Source: RH-AL1 sp965198485
GTDB lineage: Bacteria; Pseudomonadota; Alphaproteobacteria; Rhizobiales; Beijerinckiaceae
NCBI GenBank assembly: GCA_965198485.1
Contig: CBDAPQ010000005.1
Coordinates: 3,720,001-3,784,000, forward strand
Direction: 5' to 3'
Length of the DNA stretch: 64,000 nt
Shown one piece after another: positions 43,533 through 52,662 of the stretch. Position numbers and translations under genes: made by a program. The notes beneath the pieces were generated by a model, which ran no database searches, was not told where the DNA came from, and worked only from the letters and a program-made list of their open reading frames with translations. The stretch's first letter is position 1, and each line of letters starts with the position of its first letter.

Positions 43533-44807
43533 TCAGGTGCCGGAAGGCACGCCGGCATCGGCCGACAAAGGCCTGCTTTCGGATGGCACGGCGATCGGCC
43601 GGCTGTTGCGGCTGGAGCGCGCAAGCAGTCCGAAGGCGATGGCCTGGAGGCTCACCAGGGTGACGAACCACAGCTCGGCTGTGGCGATGCCGAAGACCGC
43701 GATCGTCAGCGTCGCGACGAGACCACCGAGAAGCGGCGGCGCAACGTGGGGAGCGGCCTCTCCCGCCGCACGCAGCCCGAACGCTAATAGCATTGCGAGC
43801 GCCAAGGCCCCTAGTAGGCCGAAATCGTACCAAACCTCGAAGAGGATCGTACGCGGGGCATGGGGCGGCAGGTAACCCAGGCTAGCAGCAAGCCGAGCCT
43901 CGTCGAGCCCGTGGCCGGTAAGGAGCCGCGGCAGATCGGCGGCGACGACATCCCGCCAATCGCTCATCGCCGCCACGGTGCTGGCGCCGACCGGCGTTAC
44001 GGCACGCGACAGCGGCGCCAGCGCGAAGGGCAGCAAGGGAGCGAAGATGAAGAGACCGGCGAAGACCACGGCGACGCTCTTGCCGAGACGTCGCGGCGCG
44101 CCGACAGCGGCCGCGAACGCAAAGGCCGCGGCGGCGAAGACGGCCATGGCCAGACGCGCGTCCGCCGCGGCCAGGCTGGCGGCGACCAGCACCGCGAGAA
44201 CGGCGGCAAGGCGCCAGCGAGCGAAAGCGGCGAGCGCGCCGACTCCGGGCCAGAGCAGCACCGCGAGGGTCAGGACCGAGCGCTCGAGCAGCGAGGGGTC
44301 GAACTCGGTGCCGCCACGAAAGGAGGCCGGGCCGAGCAGCGCCAGCGCCATCGTCGCGAGCGCCGTCAGCGCAACGCCGGACGGCAGGAGATAGAGGTAG
44401 GGGCGCGCGCGGCGTTCGGGCAAGTGGGCGATGATGACCACCGCCGCAAGCACCGTCGCCGCGGTGGCGGCGAGGCGCGGCAGCGCCAGCTCCGGGAACG
44501 GCGTCCAGGCGATCGACAGCGCCATCCAGCCGCCGAGGAAGAGGCCGACGAGACCGATCGGCGTGGTGAAGGCATCCCGCAACGCCCGTAGGCCGATGCG
44601 AGAGACCGAGAGACCGTAGCCCGCCACGAGGATCGCGATACCGACGGGCAGCAGCACCAGGAGCGCCCGGCGCGACAGCACACCGACGAGCGGAGCGCCG
44701 ATCATCAAGACGGCCAAGCCGAACCAGCCGAGAAGCCGCGCGGCATCCTTCGCCGGATCGTACAGGCGCGAGGCTTCTGGAGAGGCTAGCGCAGACTTGC
44801 GGATCAC
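43533..44807 (-). CDS. O-antigen ligase/polymerase-like membrane protein
   Basis: 424 residues, about ten hydrophobic segments. A large periplasmic loop near residues 265-320 (TPVGASTVAAMSDWRDVVAA, then TGHGLDEARLAASLGYLPPH) lies where WaaL/Wzy-type enzymes have their catalytic loop with conserved Arg/His. This supports an O-antigen ligase-like (PF04932) role in attaching or polymerising surface glycan. Sequence similarity in such proteins is weak, so this rests on topology and the loop. The neighbouring glycosyltransferase at 40288 makes a surface-polysaccharide role plausible. Confidence 0.72.
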   Translation of the reverse strand: MIRKSALASPEASRLYDPAKDAARLLGWFGLAVLMIGAPLVGVLSRRALLVLLPVGIAILVAGYGLSVSRIGLRALRDAFTTPIGLVGLFLGGWMALSIAWTPFPELALPRLAATAATVLAAVVIIAHLPERRARPYLYLLPSGVALTALATMALALLGPASFRGGTEFDPSLLERSVLTLAVLLWPGVGALAAFARWRLAAVLAVLVAASLAAADARLAMAVFAAAAFAFAAAVGAPRRLGKSVAVVFAGLFIFAPLLPFALAPLSRAVTPVGASTVAAMSDWRDVVAADLPRLLTGHGLDEARLAASLGYLPPHAPRTILFEVWYDFGLLGALALAMLLAFGLRAAGEAAPHVAPPLLGGLVATLTIAVFGIATAELWFVTLVSLQAIAFGLLARSSRNSRPIAVPSESRPLSADAGVPSGT

Positions 44808-45128
44808 GACGCTTGCCTGTCTAGCCCTTCCTGTCCGTCATGGCTACGTCGCCGAAGCCTTGGCGCCCAACGGGCCTCGATCGCTCCTCGGGCAAGCTGT
44901 CGAAACAGAAGAGCGCGAGACTTTGCGCCGATCGCGCAAGTCGAGAACAATCCTCGTGACGCCGTTGAAACCGTCTTAGCGACGCTAGACAAGTCCGCGC
45001 CTTACGGTCGTAGGGACCCGAAACACCGGTTTTTCCGCGCTTAGCCAAGACATGTACGCAGCGGTGCGCTATCGACGGACATAGAGTGCGTCGTATGCGC
45101 CGGACGATCATGGATGAAGGAGGCGACG
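44808..45128. other. Intergenic spacer between divergent genes
   Basis: About 320 bp without a supported gene. An AAGGAGG ribosome site at 45117-45123 serves the LysR gene. Short open frames here have atypical composition for coding sequence. It should contain the promoters of the membrane protein and LysR genes. Confidence 0.5.
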
Positions 45129-46022
45129 GTGGACTGGGACAAGCTGCGCATCTTCCACGCCGCGGCCGAAGCCGGATCGTTCACCCACGCCGGGGACGCG
45201 CTGAACCTTAGCCAATCGGCGGTCAGTCGCCAAGTCAGCGCGCTGGAGCGCGACCTGCAGACGCCGCTGTTCCATCGCCACGCCCGCGGCCTGATGCTGA
45301 CGGAACAGGGCGAGGACCTGTTCCGCACCGTGCAGGACGTCATCGCCAAGCTCGATGCCACACGCTCGCGCCTGACCGACAGCCGCGAGCGGCCGAAGGG
45401 CGACCTGCGCATCACCACCAACCTCGGCTTTGGCACGGGCTGGCTGACGCCGCGCCTCAAGGGCTTCCTCGACGCCTATCCCGACGTCAAGGTGAAGCTC
45501 CTGCTGACCGACGACGACCTCGACCTCGGCATGCGCGAGGCCGATATCGCCATCCGCCTGCGCGAGCCGGCGCAGCCCGACCTGATCCGCCGCCGGCTGT
45601 TCTCGATCTCCTATCATCTCTACGCCTCGCCGACCTACGTGAAGGAGCACGGCGAGCCCAACACGCTCGACGAGCTCGACCAGCACCGGCTGCTGAGCCT
45701 CTCCTTCGCCGGCAATAGTTTCCTGATCGACAACCTCAACGCTCATCTCCACCTCGAGCGCGGCGCCAAGAACCCGCGTCCGGCCGCCTTCGCCGTCAAC
45801 AACATTCCGGCGCTCTATCGTGCCGTGGTCGACGGGTTGGGCATTGCCACGCTGCCGGACTACCTCGTCGATCCCGACAGCCAGCTCAAGGTGCTGATGC
45901 CGCAGACGGTCACGCCAGAGCTCGAGGTGTTCTTCGTCTATGCCGAGGAGATGAAGAACGTTGCCCGCGTGCAGGTCTTCCGCGACTACCTGGTCGAGAC
46001 CGCGAAGCGCTGGCGCGCTTGA
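45129..46022 (+). CDS. LysR-family transcriptional regulator
   Basis: 297 residues. GTG 45129 is preferred because AAGGAGG precedes it; the track of ATG 45114 would place this site inside the gene. The HTH is AAAEAGSFTHAGDALNLSQS AVSRQVSALE (residues about 11-40), followed by the linker helix and an effector-binding domain (GDLRITTNLGFGTGWLTPRL to LPDYLVDP). The relatives in alphaproteobacteria are often next to a thioredoxin reductase gene, absent here. The regulated target and effector are unknown. Confidence 0.92.
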   Translation: MDWDKLRIFHAAAEAGSFTHAGDALNLSQSAVSRQVSALERDLQTPLFHRHARGLMLTEQGEDLFRTVQDVIAKLDATRSRLTDSRERPKGDLRITTNLGFGTGWLTPRLKGFLDAYPDVKVKLLLTDDDLDLGMREADIAIRLREPAQPDLIRRRLFSISYHLYASPTYVKEHGEPNTLDELDQHRLLSLSFAGNSFLIDNLNAHLHLERGAKNPRPAAFAVNNIPALYRAVVDGLGIATLPDYLVDPDSQLKVLMPQTVTPELEVFFVYAEEMKNVARVQVFRDYLVETAKRWRA

Positions 46023-46049
46023 GGGCGCGCCCGCAGAGGGCGCTCCTGA

Positions 46050-46307
46050 TCAGGCGACGCGCACGTGGCTGGCACGCTCTTTGATCATCGCGATGACGCG
46101 CAGGCTCGCCGCCGCCTTAGCCACCGCAATTGCGGCCGCTGCTGCGGCAAAGCCGGTACTGTCGTCCGGTTGAACTGGGAGCAGGTTGGCGCAGCAGCTG
46201 TAGAGGTCGTTGAAGCCAAGCATGCCGGCGACCGAGGTGACGACGCGATGCACTGCGATGGCGTCCACGTGCGGGATGCGGAATGCTTGCTCCAGCACAT
46301 CTCCCAC
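46050..46307 (-). CDS. Small hypothetical protein (85 aa)
   Basis: Starts MGDVLEQAFRIPHVDAIAVH. It has a CC pair in NDLYSCCANLLPVQPDD and an Ala-rich hydrophobic stretch (GFAAAAAAIAVAKAAASL) that could be a short membrane helix, then a basic tail. Not recognised. The frame is open and convergent with the LysR gene. Support is codon usage and a plausible domain layout only. Confidence 0.45.
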   Translation of the reverse strand: MGDVLEQAFRIPHVDAIAVHRVVTSVAGMLGFNDLYSCCANLLPVQPDDSTGFAAAAAAIAVAKAAASLRVIAMIKERASHVRVA

Positions 46308-46426
46308 TGCTCAGTTCCCCTTAGCGTTCCGATCATTGCACGAAAGCTTACCATGGTTAACACAACGTTAAGAAACAACAGCGTTTCCCTTAACGACCGC
46401 CGGCGGCCTTGTGGCGAATTGAGAGC

Positions 46427-47242
46427 ATGATCGACGTGATCTTTGCTTCGGCGCCTGTCGAGCCGGCGCCGATCGAACAATGCTACTTCTATCATTCCAC
46501 CGACATTCCTGGGCACGGTCGTGTCGACGGAGAATGGGATCTCGCCTCCGGGATCGAGGCCTATCTCGGCCATGTCGACTTCGCCGGGCGCACCGTGCTC
46601 GACGTCGGCGCCGCGACCGGTTTTCTGACCTTCCACATGGAGCGCGCCGGGGCTCGCGTGATTTCCTACGACTTGTCGCCAGAGCAGGGCTGGGACATCG
46701 TGCCGCTGTCAAGCCTCGACGCCGCCGAGCACGCCCGTGTCCGCAAGCACCACATCGGCGCGATCAACGCCGGCTATTGGCGGTGCCACCAGGCTTTCGC
46801 ATCATCGGCGCGAATGGCGCATGGCACCGTCTATGCGATGGACGAGGCGCTCGGCCCGGTGGACGTCAGCGTCTTCGGCAGCATCCTGCTGCACCTGCGC
46901 GACCCTTTCCTGGCCTTGCATAACGCCCTGCGGCTCACGACGCAGACCGTTGTTGTCGCCGACATCCTGCCCGGCGCGCACCCCCTGTCGCGATGGACCA
47001 GCCTGCTGCTTGGCCGCGCCCAGCAATTCAAGCCGCGCTTCGCCCGGGGGCTGCCCTGGGAAACCTGGTGGAACCTGCCGCCGCGGCTGGTGGTGGAATA
47101 CCTCGGCGTGCTCGGTTTCGAGAAGACGGTGGTGACCTACCACTCGCAGCTTCTGAAAGGTCGCCGCATGCCGATGTACACGGTGGTCGGCACGCGCACG
47201 CGGCCGACGGTGCCGTTGGAGCGCGACCGCGGCGGCGCCTGA
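46427..47242 (+). CDS. Class I SAM-dependent methyltransferase
   Basis: 271 residues from ATG 46427. SAM-binding motif I is TVLDVGAATGFLTFHM, with the acidic residue of motif II in RVISYDLSPEQG. Later strands are DVSVFGSILLHLRDPFLALH and TVVVADILPGAHPL. The N-terminal FYHSTDIPGHGRVDGEWDL is typical of a family resembling tRNA (mo5U34)-methyltransferases, but the substrate is not established. Single gene. Confidence 0.88.
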   Translation: MIDVIFASAPVEPAPIEQCYFYHSTDIPGHGRVDGEWDLASGIEAYLGHVDFAGRTVLDVGAATGFLTFHMERAGARVISYDLSPEQGWDIVPLSSLDAAEHARVRKHHIGAINAGYWRCHQAFASSARMAHGTVYAMDEALGPVDVSVFGSILLHLRDPFLALHNALRLTTQTVVVADILPGAHPLSRWTSLLLGRAQQFKPRFARGLPWETWWNLPPRLVVEYLGVLGFEKTVVTYHSQLLKGRRMPMYTVVGTRTRPTVPLERDRGGA

Positions 47243-47289
47243 TGTTCGCGCTCTGAAGCATGGGACGATTTCAAGGGTCGCTTTGCGAT

Positions 47290-47350
47290 GCTCGTGTGCT
47301 CGTCCGCGCTACGTTTTCTTTGTTGGAGCCAGTCCACGACAGTGGACGTT
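47290..47350. repeat. Relative of repeat family C
   Basis: Contains CGCTACGTTTTCTTTGTTGG followed by AGCCAGTCCACGACAGTGGAC, about 75% similar to 25580-25635 and with the same inverted-repeat layout (GTCCAC/GTGGAC). It lies between convergent genes and may act as terminator. Confidence 0.5.
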
Positions 47351-47353
47351 GCC

Positions 47354-48235
47354 CTAGCGTCGCGGCTCGATCACGGTGCGGCCCTCGAAGACCTCGAGCG
47401 CCGGCTTGGCGGCGAGGATCTGGTCCATCGTGCGCGCCGGCTCGGCGCAGCCGGCCTCGCCGACGATGCGGGCCGGCACGCCCGCTACGGTCTTGTGGTG
47501 CGGCACGGGGTGCAGCACCACCGATCCGGCGGCGATGCGGGCGCAATGACCGATCTCGATATTGCCGAGGATCTTGGCGCCGGCGCCGATCAGCACGCCG
47601 TGGCGCACTTTGGGATGGCGGTCGCCGATATCCTTGCCGGTGCCACCGAGCGTCACGTCCTGCAGCATCGAGACATTGTCCTCGACCAACGCCGTCGAGC
47701 CGACGACGAGACCGGTGGCATGATCGAGGAAGACGCCCTTTCCGATACGCGCCGCGGGATGAATATCGGTTTGGAACACCGCAGACGAGCGGCTCTGCAG
47801 GTAGAAGGCGAAATCGTGTCGCCCGGCCTTCCACAGCGCGTGGGCCAGGCGATGCGCCTGTATCGCGTGGAAACCCTTGAAGTAGAGGATCGGCTCGATC
47901 AGCCGCGTGCACGCCGGATCGCGGTCCACCACGGCGAGCAGGTCTGCGTGGAAGGCCTCGGAGAAGGCCGGATCGGCCGCCACCATGTCGGCGAAGGCCT
48001 GGCGTATCAGGTCGCTCGGCACGTCCTGATGCGACAGCCGCGCGGCGACGCGATGAATGATCACGCTCTCCAGCGAGGCGTGGTTCAGCACGGTCGAGTA
48101 GATGAAGCCGGCGACCTCCGGCTCGCGACGGATGATCTCTCCCGCCTCCACGAGCATGCGGGCGAAGGCCGGATCGTCCTCGCCGCGGAACGGGACGATT
48201 TTGGCGCCGCCTTCGGGCTTGCCGCTCATGCACAC
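47354..48235 (-). CDS. cysE: Serine O-acetyltransferase
   Basis: 293 residues (start at 48235 or 48229). The N-terminal helical domain (FIYSTVLNHASLESVIIHRV) and the left-handed beta-helix with hexapeptide repeats (IHPAARIGKGVFLDHATGLV, and later IGAGAKILGNIEIGHCARI) are those of CysE. The catalytic Asp/His region is LDHATGLVVG, and the C-terminal PARIVGEAGC segment follows. It acetylates L-serine with acetyl-CoA, the first step of cysteine synthesis. No cysK is adjacent. Confidence 0.96.
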   Translation of the reverse strand: MCMSGKPEGGAKIVPFRGEDDPAFARMLVEAGEIIRREPEVAGFIYSTVLNHASLESVIIHRVAARLSHQDVPSDLIRQAFADMVAADPAFSEAFHADLLAVVDRDPACTRLIEPILYFKGFHAIQAHRLAHALWKAGRHDFAFYLQSRSSAVFQTDIHPAARIGKGVFLDHATGLVVGSTALVEDNVSMLQDVTLGGTGKDIGDRHPKVRHGVLIGAGAKILGNIEIGHCARIAAGSVVLHPVPHHKTVAGVPARIVGEAGCAEPARTMDQILAAKPALEVFEGRTVIEPRR

Positions 48236-48305
48236 ATTCCAGTTACACTACCTTCACCGAGGAGCCCGCAGAGGCGTTCTCCGCATAGGCAAGCATATAG
48301 GCATT

Positions 48306-49082
48306 TCATTCCCGTTCATCGAGAAAGGCGAGCACGGCCTCCTTGTAGGTCTTGTCGCCGACCGCGCGATTGTGGTCGCGGCCCTCGATGTGCAGCACGC
48401 GCGCCCGGGGGATCAGCTCGGCCAGCGCCTCGGGATCGCCCGCGATGTCGTCGTGGCTTCCCACCGCGACGAGGACGGGGCAAGCGATTTGCGTGACCTC
48501 GTCGAGGGGCATCATCTGTCGCGCGCCGCGGATACAGGCGGCCAGCGCGCGCCGGTCGCTGCGGGTGGCGTCGGCGAAGGCGCGGAACAGTCGCTGGTGT
48601 GGATCGGTGAGGCTCTCGAGAGCAGGGGCGTCCATCGCGTCGGCGATGCTGGTGGGGAGGGTGCCGCCCTCGACCAGGCTGTAGCCCAAGCCACCCAGGA
48701 CGAGGGAGCGCAGCCGCTCCGGCGCGCGGCGCTGGAGGAAGGCGCCGATGCGCGCGCCCATGGAGTAGCCCATGACGTCGACGCGGCCGAGCTTGAGCCG
48801 GTCCATCACAATCAAAGCTTCTTCTGCGAGCACGTCGATGGTGTAGTCGCGCGCGTCGTAGAGCTTGGTGCTGCGTCCGTGGCCGCGCACGTCGTAGAGG
48901 ATCGTGCGGCGGCCGGCGGCGGTGAGCGTCTTCACCCATAGCGGCAACACCCAGTTGACGGCATGGCTCGAGGCGAAGCCGTGGATCAACAGGATCGGCT
49001 CGTCGCAGTCGGCGACGCCGTCCGGCACCGGTTCGGTCAGGGTGAAGAGCGTGACACCAGGCGCCGCTTCGATGGTCTGCAT
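48306..49082 (-). CDS. Alpha/beta hydrolase
   Basis: 258 residues from ATG 49082. The oxyanion LLIHGFASSHAVNW, nucleophile elbow VMGYSMGARIG, acid in AVGSHDDIAGDP and His in EGRDHNRAVGD form a complete Ser-Asp-His triad. The family includes esterases, haloperoxidase-like and C-C hydrolases; the substrate is unknown. It is upstream of cysE on the same strand but separated by about 70 bp. Confidence 0.9.
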   Translation of the reverse strand: MQTIEAAPGVTLFTLTEPVPDGVADCDEPILLIHGFASSHAVNWVLPLWVKTLTAAGRRTILYDVRGHGRSTKLYDARDYTIDVLAEEALIVMDRLKLGRVDVMGYSMGARIGAFLQRRAPERLRSLVLGGLGYSLVEGGTLPTSIADAMDAPALESLTDPHQRLFRAFADATRSDRRALAACIRGARQMMPLDEVTQIACPVLVAVGSHDDIAGDPEALAELIPRARVLHIEGRDHNRAVGDKTYKEAVLAFLDERE

Positions 49083-49174
49083 GGCTGGCGGGTTAGCGCG
49101 GCGGCGGAACGGCTGCAAATCGAGGCTGGCTTTTCGCGAGAGCGCGCCATGTTCCGGCAGACAGGAGATTAACC

Positions 49175-49561
49175 ATGCGACCTTTCCTGACCGCCGCCCT
49201 CATCGTGTCCGCACTGAAGCCGACGCTCGCCCACGCCGACGCGCTCGACGACGCCAAAGGCAAGATACGTCCCGTCATCGTACTCTCGGACGCGCGCGAC
49301 GACCCGCGTGTCGCCAAGCAGATCCAGGCGCTCGACGGCACCAGGCCGGAGCTGAGCAGTCGCAACATCCAGGTGCTGCAGGAGGCCGGATCGGACGGTC
49401 CGCTGCGTAAGAAGCTCGGCGTCGAGACCAGAGGTTTCGCCGTGGTGCTCGTCGGCAAGGACGGCACGGTGAAGAAGGTCTGGCGCGCTCCCGTCGATCC
49501 CAAGCAGATCTTCACGATCATCGACGCGATGCCAATGCGACAGAACGAGATGAACGGGTAG
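49175..49561 (+). CDS. Exported DUF4174-family protein
   Basis: 128 residues from ATG 49175, behind AGGAG. Signal peptide FLTAALIVSALKPTLAHA. The mature protein has PVIVLSDARDDPRVAKQIQA, RNIQVLQEAG, FAVVLVGKDGTVKKVWRAPV and the family-typical C-terminal IDAMPMRQNEMNG. DUF4174 is a thioredoxin-like-fold periplasmic family of unknown function, without Cys here. Confidence 0.88.
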   Translation: MRPFLTAALIVSALKPTLAHADALDDAKGKIRPVIVLSDARDDPRVAKQIQALDGTRPELSSRNIQVLQEAGSDGPLRKKLGVETRGFAVVLVGKDGTVKKVWRAPVDPKQIFTIIDAMPMRQNEMNG

Positions 49562-49680
49562 CTCACGAATTGCATGCAACGCATGTCGTTTTTGATGCTG
49601 CGACGCAGCACAACAGCATCTTCTACGGGTTGAACAGACCCGCTTCCTGTTCCACTTTCGGCTGATCGCGGGAGACGCCC

Positions 49681-49887
49681 ATGCGCACCATCGCCCTTCT
49701 CTTCCTTGCCGCCATGGTCACGATCTACGTGGCCGTCCGCGCCGTCGCGCCCAGAGCCTTGCAGAAGGAGACGGCCGCCCAGGCGAGCACCACGGACATC
49801 AGTCACCCGCCCAGCTCGATCGGGTCGGCCACCTTCATCGTCGCGCCGCACATCGCCCACGACGCCAAGGCCGCTTCGGCGCGCTGA
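49681..49887 (+). CDS. Small membrane-anchored hypothetical protein (68 aa)
   Basis: Starts MRTIALLFLAAMVTIYVAVR behind GGGAG. One N-terminal hydrophobic helix is followed by a polar tail of about 45 residues (SSIGSATFIVAPHIAHDAKA). It may be a single-pass membrane or secreted protein. No family recognised. Confidence 0.62.
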   Translation: MRTIALLFLAAMVTIYVAVRAVAPRALQKETAAQASTTDISHPPSSIGSATFIVAPHIAHDAKAASAR

Positions 49888-49962
49888 GGCCTTCGTGTTG
49901 CGCCGCGCCTCACGTTCTCGGCGCCATTGACGCACGCCGCCGCCGTCTCTTCTAGTCCGGCG

Positions 49963-52662
49963 ATGCGCAGATCCGACCGCGAGCAGGCGGCCTACACACC
50001 CGAGCCGCCGGCGCCCTCGCCGATGATGGCGCAGTACCACGCCATCAAGGCCGATCACCCCGACGCCCTGCTGTGGTACCGCATGGGTGATTTCTACGAG
50101 CTGTTCTTCGAGGACGCAGCGATCACCGCCAAGGTGCTCGGCATCGTGCTCACCAAGCGCGGCCGGCACGAGGGCGCCGAGATCCCGATGTGCGGCGTTC
50201 CCGTGGAGCGCCACGAGGATTACCTCCACCGTCTCATTGCCGCCGGCCATCGGGTGGCCATCTGCGAGCAGACCGAGGATCCGGCCGAGGCCAGGAAGCG
50301 CGGCTCCAAGTCGGTGGTGGCGCGCGCGGTGGTGCGGCTGGTGACGCCCGGCACCATCACCGAGGAGCGGCTGCTGGAGCCGGCCGCCGCTAACTGGCTC
50401 GTGGCGCTGGCCCGCGCCCGCAACGCGGAGGGCGCCTGGGCCTACGGGCTGGCCGCCGTCGACATCTCGACGGGCGCCTTCGCCGTCACCGAAGCGGCGT
50501 CCGCCGCGCTCGGCGGCGAGGTCGCCCGCATCGATCCGCGCGAGATCGTGGTGGCCGACACGCTCGCCGCCCTGCCCGAAGTCGCCAAGGTGCTCGACGA
50601 GGGTCGCGTGCCCGTCACTCGCATCGGCCGCGAGCCCGGCTCGGCCGAGCGCCGCCTGCTCGACTGGTACGGTCTCGCCACGCTCGACGGGCTCGGGCCG
50701 CTGTCGCCGGCCGAGGTCGCCGCCGCCGCGACCGTGGTCTTCTACCTCGACCGCACGCAATGCGGCGCCCGGCCCAAGCTCGACCCGCCAGCCTCGGTGC
50801 GCGGTGCGCCGGCGATGGAGATCGACGCCGCCACCCGCGCCAACCTGGAGCTGACGCGCACCCTGGCCGGCGCGCGCGAGGGCTCGCTCCTGGCAGCCAT
50901 CGACCGCTGTGCCACGCCCGCCGGCTCGCGCCTGCTCTGCGCCCGCCTGTCGAGCCCGCTGACCGAACGGGCGGCGATCGAGGCGCGGCTTGACGCCGTC
51001 GCCTACCTGCACGAGAGCCGCGCCACCCGCGCCGACGCCCGCGCCATCCTCAAGGCGGCTCCGGACCTGTCGCGCGCGCTGGCGCGGCTGGCGCTGGGCC
51101 GCGCCGGACCGCGCGACCTCGCCGCGATCGGCGCCGGCCTGGAAGCGGCCCATCGCATCACCGAGCTTTTGCGCGAGGGTACCACCCCGCTGGCGCAGTT
51201 GCCCGACGAGCTGCGCGCGGCCCGCGACCGCGCCGCCGCGCCCGATCCCGCCCTCGTCGAGCGGCTCGCCACCCTGCTCGACGACGCCCTGCCCCTGCAG
51301 CGCCGCGACGGCAACTTCGTGCGCCCCGGCGTCGACCCCGAGCTCGACGCCCTGCGCGCGCTGCGCGACCGCAGCCGCGAGGTCATCGCCGCCCTGCAGG
51401 GCACCTATTGCGAGCTGGCCGGTACCAGGCGGCTCAAGATCAAGCACAACAACCAGCTGGGCTATTTCGCCGAGGTGCCGGCGGCGATCGGCGAGGCCTT
51501 CCTGCAGCCGCCGCTCTCGGCGACGTTCCACCACCGCCAGAGCATGGTCGACGCCATGCGCTTCTCCACCGCAGAGCTGGTCGAGCTTGAAGGGCGAATC
51601 GCCAGCGCCGCCGAGGGCGCCGTCGCGCGCGAGAACGCGCTGTTCGATCAGCTCGCAGCGGAGGTGATGGCTGCAGCCCCCGCCATCGACGCCGCAGCCG
51701 CGGCGCTCGCCGCCATCGACGTCGCCGCCTGCCTCGCCGAGGTGGCCGAGGCCGGCGAGTGGACCCGCCCGGTCATCGAGGAGGGCGGCGCCTTCCGCAT
51801 CGCCGGCGGCCGCCATCCGGTGGTCGAGCTGGCGCTGAAGGCCGCCGGCGAGCCTTTCGTCGCCAACGCCTGCGATCTCACCGGCTCGATCGCCGGCGGC
51901 GCCATCGCCGTCGTCACCGGCCCCAACATGGCGGGCAAGTCGACCTTCCTGCGCCAGAACGCGCTCATCGCCGTGCTGGCCCAGGCCGGGTCCTTCGTGC
52001 CGGCGACCGCCGCCACGATCGGCATCGTCGACCGGCTGTTTTCCCGCGTCGGCGCCGCCGACGACCTTGCGCGCGGCCGCTCCACCTTCATGGTCGAGAT
52101 GGTCGAGACGGCGGCGATCCTCAACCGCGCCACGCCACGCTCGCTGGTGATCCTGGACGAGATCGGCCGCGGCACCGCCACCTTCGACGGGCTCTCGATC
52201 GCCTGGGCGGTCATGGAGCACCTGCACGAGAAGAACCGCGCGCGCGCGATCTTCGCCACCCATTTCCACGAGCTGACGCAGCTCTCGCGCCGGCTCGACC
52301 GGCTCGTGAACCTCACCACCCGCGTCGCCGACTGGCACGGCGACGTCGTCTTCCTGCACGAGGTGGTCCCGGGCGCCGCGGACCGCTCCTACGGCATCCA
52401 GGTCGCCAAGCTCGCCGGCCTGCCCGCCGCCGCCGTACGCCGCGCCAAGGCGCTGCTCGCCGAACTCGAGGCCAGCGACCGCGGCGCCTCCCGCCGCCTC
52501 GCCGACCTGCCGCTCTTCGCCGCCAGCACCAGCGCGCCTCCTGAGCCTGAGCACGACAGGCTGCGCGAGGCCCTTGCCACGCTCGATCTCGACGCTGTGA
52601 CCCCGCGCGAGGCGCTCGACGCGCTCTATAGGCTGAAAGCGCTTGGCAGGGAGGAAGGCTGA
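49963..52662 (+). CDS. mutS: DNA mismatch repair protein MutS
   Basis: 899 residues from ATG 49963; a TTG at 49927 is an alternative. The mismatch-recognition domain contains the Phe-x-Glu motif in WYRMGDFYELFFEDA, and the ATPase has the Walker A in TGPNMAGKSTFLRQNA (about residue 655), Walker B in LVILDEIGRGTATFDG and the HTH dimerisation motif. The signature FSRVGAADDLARGRSTFMVE is intact. Full length. It binds mismatches and starts repair with MutL, not present here. Its 3' end overlaps the convergent peptidase gene by 37 bp. Confidence 0.98.
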   Translation: MRRSDREQAAYTPEPPAPSPMMAQYHAIKADHPDALLWYRMGDFYELFFEDAAITAKVLGIVLTKRGRHEGAEIPMCGVPVERHEDYLHRLIAAGHRVAICEQTEDPAEARKRGSKSVVARAVVRLVTPGTITEERLLEPAAANWLVALARARNAEGAWAYGLAAVDISTGAFAVTEAASAALGGEVARIDPREIVVADTLAALPEVAKVLDEGRVPVTRIGREPGSAERRLLDWYGLATLDGLGPLSPAEVAAAATVVFYLDRTQCGARPKLDPPASVRGAPAMEIDAATRANLELTRTLAGAREGSLLAAIDRCATPAGSRLLCARLSSPLTERAAIEARLDAVAYLHESRATRADARAILKAAPDLSRALARLALGRAGPRDLAAIGAGLEAAHRITELLREGTTPLAQLPDELRAARDRAAAPDPALVERLATLLDDALPLQRRDGNFVRPGVDPELDALRALRDRSREVIAALQGTYCELAGTRRLKIKHNNQLGYFAEVPAAIGEAFLQPPLSATFHHRQSMVDAMRFSTAELVELEGRIASAAEGAVARENALFDQLAAEVMAAAPAIDAAAAALAAIDVAACLAEVAEAGEWTRPVIEEGGAFRIAGGRHPVVELALKAAGEPFVANACDLTGSIAGGAIAVVTGPNMAGKSTFLRQNALIAVLAQAGSFVPATAATIGIVDRLFSRVGAADDLARGRSTFMVEMVETAAILNRATPRSLVILDEIGRGTATFDGLSIAWAVMEHLHEKNRARAIFATHFHELTQLSRRLDRLVNLTTRVADWHGDVVFLHEVVPGAADRSYGIQVAKLAGLPAAAVRRAKALLAELEASDRGASRRLADLPLFAASTSAPPEPEHDRLREALATLDLDAVTPREALDALYRLKALGREEG

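Noticed and set aside
49093..52554. A 1153-codon open frame on the minus strand opposite mutS
   Set aside because: Low-complexity antisense shadow; mutS motifs are complete on the plus strand.
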